Below, one piece after another: positions 7,332-11,013 of a stretch of DNA of 11,013 bases. The DNA comes from Legionella genomosp. 1 (GTDB taxonomy: Bacteria; Pseudomonadota; Gammaproteobacteria; Legionellales; Legionellaceae). The position numbers and the translations under genes were made by a program. The stretch spans positions 1 through 11,013 of the forward strand of contig CAMBHM010000030.1 in NCBI GenBank assembly GCA_945867185.1, given 5' to 3'. The notes beneath the pieces are model-generated. The model had not been told where the DNA came from. It saw only the letters and a list, made by a program, of their open reading frames with translations, and made no database searches. Numbering within the stretch: the first letter of the stretch is position 1; every line of letters begins with the position of its first letter.

Positions 7332-8198
7332 ATGGTCGTTAAACGCAGTGGGTTAGGTCGTAATTTGTCTGCACTACTCAGTCAATCCGAATTACAAACA
7401 GCCCCAGAGGAAAAGTTGACCTCTCAGTTGAAATTGTCGGTGTCGTCATTGCAGCCTGGAAAATATCAGCCGCGCGGCGGATTGGACGATGCGGCGCTGT
7501 TGGAATTAACAGAGTCCATTAAAAAACAAGGATTGTTGCAGCCTTTGGTGGTTCGTGAAATCTCCACCGGTCGCTACGAGATCATTGCTGGGGAGCGCCG
7601 ATGGCGGGCTTGCCAATTGGCAGGGATGACTGAGGTGCCGGTGGTCTTGCGGCAGGTGGATGATGAAACGGCCATGATCATGGCTCTGATTGAAAATCTA
7701 CAACGTGAAAATCTGAACCCAATGGATGAAGCCCGTGCCATGCATCGCTTGACTACGGAATTTGCGCTCACACATCAACAAGTTGCTGATGTGTTGTGTA
7801 AATCACGCACTGCTGTTAGCAATGCTTTGCGCTTACTGAATCTCTGCGTTGAAGTGCGTCGTATGGTGGAGCAAGGTAATCTAGACATGGGGCATGCGCG
7901 TGCATTGTTGATGCTGGAAGAACATGAACAGCGATCAGTGGCCGATTGGATTGTCACGAGAAAATTATCTGTACGAGAAACCGAAGCGTTCGTTGCTCGG
8001 ATGAAAACAGGTACAACGGCTTCGCCGAAGCGAGCGATTCCTGCTGAGCCCTTATTTGATGGTGTGTTGCAAACCTTGGCTGATCAACTGCAAACAAAGG
8101 TGAGTTTAAAGCAGAGCAAAACAGGAAAAGGGGCGTTGATCATCCATTATGATGATCAACATGCGTTAAAGCACATGATAGGTCAGTTGATCAATTAA
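7332..8198 (+). CDS. parB: Chromosome-partition protein ParB (Spo0J), parS-binding CTPase
   Basis: Sequence-specific partner of ParA that loads on parS, binds CTP and slides along DNA to form the partition complex. The protein has 288 residues. After a basic ParA-contacting N terminus (KRSGLGRNLSALL) come the ParB/Srx domain with YQPRG, the CTP-binding C motif GERRWRA at 87-93, and the parS-loading block ENLQRENLNPMDEA from 121. A helix-turn-helix sits at about 147-170 (HQQVADVLCKSRTAVSNALRLL), and the C-terminal dimerisation region ends LKHMIGQLIN. ATG 7332 follows GAGGTGA, which also contains the parA stop, so the two are tightly coupled. The last 120 bases hold four TGATCA sites. No convincing parS is visible in the window. 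Confidence 0.96.
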   Translation: MVVKRSGLGRNLSALLSQSELQTAPEEKLTSQLKLSVSSLQPGKYQPRGGLDDAALLELTESIKKQGLLQPLVVREISTGRYEIIAGERRWRACQLAGMTEVPVVLRQVDDETAMIMALIENLQRENLNPMDEARAMHRLTTEFALTHQQVADVLCKSRTAVSNALRLLNLCVEVRRMVEQGNLDMGHARALLMLEEHEQRSVADWIVTRKLSVRETEAFVARMKTGTTASPKRAIPAEPLFDGVLQTLADQLQTKVSLKQSKTGKGALIIHYDDQHALKHMIGQLIN

Positions 8199-8215
8199 AA
8201 GCACTAGTGAGAGCT

Positions 8216-8572
8216 ATGTCACAAACCATAGGATTTTTGGCTGAAGAGCAAGCACGTACGTACTTGGTTTCACAAGGCCTGCAATGGGTTGAAAGTAATT
8301 TTTCTTCTCGCACCGGTGAAATTGATTTGATCATGCAGGATAAAGAGCATTTGGTGTTTGTGGAAGTGCGTAAACGGGCTTCTCGGGTATTTGGCGGCGC
8401 TATGGCGAGTGTCACGCCGCATAAACAACAAAAATTATTAAAAACCGCTTTATATTATCTGATGGTACGTCAGCGACAAGGTCAAGATGCATTGCGGTTT
8501 GATGTGTTGGGTTTGGAGGGGGTTCCCGCTGAGCTTATTTGGATAAAAAATGCATTTGGTTCGGACTACTAA
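8216..8572 (+). CDS. yraN: YraN / UPF0102 family nuclease-fold protein
   Basis: Small conserved protein of 118 residues with a restriction-endonuclease-like fold. Its biological role is poorly defined. The family pattern is complete: GFLAEEQARTYL near the N terminus, GEIDLI at 34-39 (Asp37 as likely metal ligand), VFVEVRKR at 47-54 (Glu50 and the basic residue after it as catalytic-type positions), FGGA, the late lysine of TPHKQQKLLKTA, and RFDVLGL near the end. The nuclease-type E/D-x-E-x-K/R set is therefore present, although activity is unproven. ATG 8216 is preferred over the in-frame GTG 8207 because it begins at the usual family position. In E. coli yraN also lies directly before diaA and dolP, and here the same trio is attached to parAB, 17 bases after parB. 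Confidence 0.93.
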   Translation: MSQTIGFLAEEQARTYLVSQGLQWVESNFSSRTGEIDLIMQDKEHLVFVEVRKRASRVFGGAMASVTPHKQQKLLKTALYYLMVRQRQGQDALRFDVLGLEGVPAELIWIKNAFGSDY

Positions 8573-8575
8573 TGT

Positions 8576-9166
8576 ATGAGTGAGAGAATTCGGCACCTTT
8601 TCGGGGCAAGCATTGAAGCCAAAATTGCAATCGTCGATCTTTTATCTGAAGGGATTGCGAAAGCGGGATTGCGGTTGGTCAATTGTTTACTCAATGACAA
8701 TAAGATCATGGTTTGTGGTAATGGCGGATCAGCTGCCAATGGCCTACATTTCTCAGCAGCCATGTTGAATCATTTTGAAGTGGAGCGTCCTCCTTTACCG
8801 GTGATGGTCCTGTCAACGGATTGTGCTGTATTGACGGCAGTGACGAATGAGGGTCAAACGGACCATCTGTTTGGACGTCAAATTCAGGCACTCGGTCAGC
8901 AAGGAGACGTATTGATAACGCTGTCTACGTCTGGGAATGCCAATAATTTATTGCATGCGGTGCATGCAGCACATGACAGAGGAATGGATATCATTGCTTT
9001 AAATGGTCGTGATGGCGGGGTGCTTGCAAACCATTTGGGACCAGAAGATATTGAAATCAGAGTTCCCGGGGACAGAGCTGCTCAAATCAGAGAAACCCAT
9101 CTTTTTATTTTGCATTGTTTCTGCGATGTAATCGACCAATCCTTGTTTGGTCAAATGTTGGAGTAA
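8576..9166 (+). CDS. diaA: DnaA initiator-associating protein DiaA (SIS domain)
   Basis: SIS-fold protein that, in E. coli, binds several DnaA molecules as a homotetramer and promotes their orderly assembly on oriC, ensuring timely initiation. It is 196 residues, exactly the E. coli length. VCGNGGSAANGLHFSAAML (46-64) and LSTSGNANNLL form the sugar-phosphate-type loops. The C terminus CDVIDQSLFGQ keeps Leu190-Phe191, the positions known to contact DnaA and stimulate initiation in E. coli. The relative GmhA (sedoheptulose-7-phosphate isomerase) is the main alternative, but the neighbouring yraN and dolP, the exact length and the C-terminal LF favour DiaA. The STSGN loop is more GmhA-like than the STRGN of E. 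coli DiaA, so residual sugar binding is possible. It starts three bases after yraN with little ribosome-binding sequence, implying coupled translation. Confidence 0.88.
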   Translation: MSERIRHLFGASIEAKIAIVDLLSEGIAKAGLRLVNCLLNDNKIMVCGNGGSAANGLHFSAAMLNHFEVERPPLPVMVLSTDCAVLTAVTNEGQTDHLFGRQIQALGQQGDVLITLSTSGNANNLLHAVHAAHDRGMDIIALNGRDGGVLANHLGPEDIEIRVPGDRAAQIRETHLFILHCFCDVIDQSLFGQMLE

Positions 9167-9168
9167 AT

Positions 9169-9732
9169 ATGAAAACAAATCGAATCGTTCTCTTGTTATG
9201 TTGTTTATTGGCGTCTAGTTGCGCGGCTGTGATGGTCGTGGGTGCTGCTGGGGGGATGGCCGTTTATGACAGACGGAGCGTCGCTATGATTGAGCATGAT
9301 GCGCGTATTTTTTATGTGGTGCATAAAGCCATTGTGACTGATCCAAGATTCAGAGACTCTCGGATTGTGGTGAGCAGTTATAACCAAGTGGTCTTGTTAG
9401 CAGGACAAACCCCTATCGCTTCTTTGCGGGTGGTGGCAGAACAAATGGCTCAAAAAGCCCCGAATGTGAGACGGGTATATGACGAGATAACGGTGGCCGC
9501 CCCCTTGTCCTTGGCAGCGCAAAGTAAAGATACGTGGATTACCAGTCAAGTGCGCAGCAAAATGCTCACTAAAAAGGGTTTGGAATCAGGCTCCATTCAT
9601 TTGATGACGGAACAAGGGACCGTGTATTTGATGGGGATTGTCACCCAGGAGCAAGCATTGCTCGCAGTCGATGTGGCACGTCAAGTGAGCGGTGTTACGA
9701 AAGTGGTTAAAGTTTTTCAATATATTTCTTAG
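9169..9732 (+). CDS. dolP: Outer-membrane lipoprotein DolP (YraP), two BON domains
   Basis: Periplasm-facing lipoprotein of 187 residues. In E. coli DolP binds anionic phospholipid, gathers at cell division sites and supports outer-membrane integrity and BAM function. A lipoprotein signal peptide ends at LLASSC, with Cys18 as the lipidated residue and Ala at +2, which does not signal inner-membrane retention. BON1 covers about 40-110 (DARIFYVVHKAIVTDPRF, QVVLLAGQTP, VYDEI). BON2 covers about 121-187 (DTWITSQVRSKML, GTVYLMGIVTQEQA, VSGVTKVVKVFQYI). The DTWIT tryptophan matches the E. coli lipid-binding helix. ATG 9169 has GGAG five bases upstream. The longer frame opening at 9115 overlaps diaA and would bury the signal peptide, so I reject it. 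Order and spacing follow the E. coli diaA-dolP arrangement. Confidence 0.93.
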   Translation: MKTNRIVLLLCCLLASSCAAVMVVGAAGGMAVYDRRSVAMIEHDARIFYVVHKAIVTDPRFRDSRIVVSSYNQVVLLAGQTPIASLRVVAEQMAQKAPNVRRVYDEITVAAPLSLAAQSKDTWITSQVRSKMLTKKGLESGSIHLMTEQGTVYLMGIVTQEQALLAVDVARQVSGVTKVVKVFQYIS

Positions 9733-9741
9733 GAACCGCGC

Positions 9742-10383
9742 ATGGGGGGAAGTGCTCTATATCGGTTAAAAGGGATTCTGCTTGGGATCCTTCTTGGGAT
9801 CTTGCTCTCAGGTTGTGTTAGCAATATTTGGACTGGGGCGACAGTGGTGTATGATCGCCATCATCTTTATAAAAGTCTCAGTGATTTTCAATTGGCAGCG
9901 CGCGTGCAGCGTGCATTGTTTTATCGAGATCAACGATTTAAAGGCCCTCAGTGTTCTGTTGAAGTCGCGGTATTGAATGGTGACTTGTTGTTGGTCGGCC
10001 GTGTGCCGGATCTACAGAGAAGGGATGAGCTGTTGGCGCGTATAAGAGGGATTTCCGGTTGTCGCCGTTTATTTAATCAAGTTGCTGTAGGATCGGTGCG
10101 AGATAATGCGATTCAAGATGACTGGATTACTACACAGATCCGAAGTCGAATATTTGCTGATTCAACCGTAGATCCGCATGCGTTTAAGGTCGTGACGTTT
10201 GAACGTGTGGTGTATTTAATGGGGGATGTGATTCCCAGTGAGGCAGCCCGGGTGATTGAAATCGCGCGATCATCAGCAAGTGTGAGTCGAGTGGTGATTT
10301 TATTTAGGTATTTTAATTTAAGCGATCGACCTCAACGGCCAGTAGTAGACAATAAAAGGCCTGAGCGAACTCAGGCCGTTTGA
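9742..10383 (+). CDS. Second BON-domain lipoprotein, divergent DolP paralogue
   Basis: A 213-residue lipoprotein that aligns along its length with the preceding DolP and probably arose by tandem duplication. The signal peptide is very hydrophobic and ends at the textbook lipobox LLSGC, with lipidated Cys25 and Val at +2. BON1 lies at about 48-115 (FQLAARVQRALFYRDQRF, NGDLLLVGRVPD) and BON2 at about 125-192 (DDWITTQIRSRIF, ERVVYLMGDVIPSEA, VSRVVILFRYF). It differs from DolP in two extra cysteines inside BON1 (QCSV and SGCR), which could form a periplasmic disulfide, and in a C-terminal tail of about 21 residues after the RYF that corresponds to the end of DolP. The tail is partly encoded by a terminator-like hairpin. 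AGGAA about seven bases upstream of ATG serves as ribosome-binding site. Outer-membrane location is inferred; whether it duplicates or modifies DolP function is unknown. Confidence 0.85.
   Translation: MGGSALYRLKGILLGILLGILLSGCVSNIWTGATVVYDRHHLYKSLSDFQLAARVQRALFYRDQRFKGPQCSVEVAVLNGDLLLVGRVPDLQRRDELLARIRGISGCRRLFNQVAVGSVRDNAIQDDWITTQIRSRIFADSTVDPHAFKVVTFERVVYLMGDVIPSEAARVIEIARSSASVSRVVILFRYFNLSDRPQRPVVDNKRPERTQAV
9769..9804 (+). repeat. Three 12-base tandem units in the signal peptide
   Basis: Units at 9769-9780 (AAAGGGATTCTG), 9781-9792 (CTTGGGATCCTT) and 9793-9804 (CTTGGGATCTTG) encode KGIL, LGIL and LGIL. Units two and three share CTTGGGATC exactly. Slippage could lengthen or shorten the hydrophobic core of the lipoprotein signal by four residues without changing frame. 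Confidence 0.75.
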
Positions 10384-10390
10384 GGCTTTT
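10358..10390 (+). terminator. Likely rho-independent terminator overlapping the end of the last operon gene
   Basis: Perfect eight-base stem GGCCTGAG (10358-10365) and CTCAGGCC (10370-10377) with loop CGAA, preceded by AAAA and followed by GTTTGAGGCTTTT. The T tract is interrupted, so efficiency is uncertain. The stem lies inside the reading frame of the BON gene and encodes RPERTQA, and the stop codon falls in the T tract. It is placed where the eight-gene run ends. Confidence 0.7.
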
Positions 10391-10886
10391 CCTATTCAGG
10401 AAGTGGCTAACCTGAACTGGATAGATATACTTTATCAATGGAATCGACCTTTAGCCAGTCGTTTCCGAACTTTTCGTGATTTCATTATTCTTAGGACCCC
10501 TGCCGAGTCATTTATGGTTTCTTTTTGACCGTTTTCTCGGGTTGGGCGAGTTGGGTGAGATCGACAGTGTAGAAGACAGTGTAGAAGACATGTCGCGCCT
10601 TAAAAGACTTGCCATACAACGAAATTTATGATTCCATGGTCAAAAACCAATTGGTAACGGATGATAGATTATTTCATCTGGATGTGTTGCGATATATGTT
10701 TCAATAGGGATGAAAATGAATAGCAATCAGCTGATATTATAAGTGAAAAAATAAAGTCTCCGAACAAGCCCGCCTATCAAAAACCAAAAACCTCTCTTTT
10801 TCTTGAACCACGTGACATACAAGGTGGAGCGACGAACGTTCCTGAATCGAACAGTGGATTATTATCTTAATTGACCAGGAGCACCC
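10384..10886. other. About 500-base gap without a convincing gene
   Basis: No complete gene is supported on either strand. Three partly overlapping + strand frames have protein-like composition but no usable start: about 10382-10525 (contains NWIDILYQWNRPLASRF), 10455-10639 (contains HLWFLFDRFLGLGELGEI) and 10585-10707 (contains LKDLPYNEIYDSMVKNQLV). They change frame at intervals, as a decayed gene would, but frames of this length also occur by chance. The gap also holds a 12-base tandem repeat and AT-rich stretches near 10715-10760 that may carry the promoter of the next gene; no clear -35/-10 pair stands out. No tRNA or IS end is seen. Confidence 0.5.
10563..10590 (+). repeat. Short direct tandem repeat, 12-base unit, 2.3 copies
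   Basis: GACAGTGTAGAA occurs at 10563-10574 and 10575-10586 and is followed by a third partial GACA at 10587-10590. The copies are identical, suggesting recent slippage in the non-coding gap. Confidence 0.9.
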
Positions 10887-11013
10887 ATGCGTAAGACTAC
10901 GTTTCTCCAATTCATACGACGATATTTAGGCCTAGGTTTTGCCATATTAGCCAGCATGAACCTCATGGTGCCCGCCGGGTACGCCGCCAAGCCAAGCCTG
11001 TATGATTTACTGG
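10887..11013 (+). CDS. N terminus of an exported protein, 3' end outside window
   Basis: Only 42 codons are visible. CAGGAG at 10876-10881 is a good ribosome-binding site six bases before ATG 10887. The protein begins with a basic segment (MRKTTFLQFIRRYLG), then a hydrophobic core (LGFAILASMNLMVPAG) and a likely signal-peptidase site around GYAA/KPS near residue 34, so it is probably Sec-exported to the periplasm or beyond. The sequence after the cleavage site, KPSLYDLL, is too short for me to assign a family. The frame stays open to the end of the window. It lies after the operon terminator and is probably a separate transcription unit. Confidence 0.8.
   Translation, partial: MRKTTFLQFIRRYLGLGFAILASMNLMVPAGYAAKPSLYDLL

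Noticed and set aside
9115..9168. Upstream extension of dolP beginning MFLRCNRP
   Set aside because: It overlaps the end of diaA, has no ribosome-binding site, and would place 18 residues before a clear lipoprotein signal peptide.
10804..10819. parS-like site around CACGTG in the terminal gap
   Set aside because: Only 11 of 16 positions agree with the usual parS palindrome and the outer arms do not pair. A chance CACGTG is more likely.

Overview
The window most likely comes from a gammaproteobacterium. The yraN-diaA-dolP gene order matches that of Escherichia coli, the DiaA homologue is the same length as the E. coli protein (196 residues), and mnmG-rsmG is followed directly by chromosomal parA-parB, as in Pseudomonas, Coxiella and Legionella relatives but not in E. 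coli. A placement near the Legionellales is possible, but this is inference. Every gene I accept is on the + strand.

Left part (1-2093): the 3' portion of manC (GDP-mannose synthesis, cut by the window edge) is followed by an ATGA-linked chain. A 23-codon mini-ORF overlaps the manC stop, and its own stop overlaps the start of a HEPN toxin gene (hepT-like). The toxin gene in turn overlaps a minimal nucleotidyltransferase antitoxin gene (mntA-like). The catalytic motifs of both partners are intact, so this looks like a functional HepT-MntA toxin-antitoxin pair sitting in a sugar-nucleotide operon. The pair is visibly more AT-rich than manC where sampled.

Middle left (2094-3965): a promoter-like TATAAT precedes a large (about 595 residue) polytopic membrane protein of unknown function. 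It carries an internal duplication with a spacing of exactly 100 residues.

Main operon (about 3972-10390): a second TATAAT precedes eight tightly packed genes: mnmG, rsmG, parA, parB, yraN, diaA, dolP and a second BON-domain lipoprotein gene. Gaps are 0-35 bases and the run ends in a GC-rich hairpin that overlaps the last codons. The operon joins tRNA wobble modification, 16S rRNA methylation, chromosome partition, replication initiation control (DiaA) and outer-membrane maintenance (DolP).

Right end (10384-11013): about 500 bases hold no convincing gene, only a short tandem repeat and possible coding remnants. They are followed by the first 42 codons of an exported protein that runs off the window. 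I saw no tRNA, rRNA, CRISPR array, insertion sequence or convincing parS or origin.
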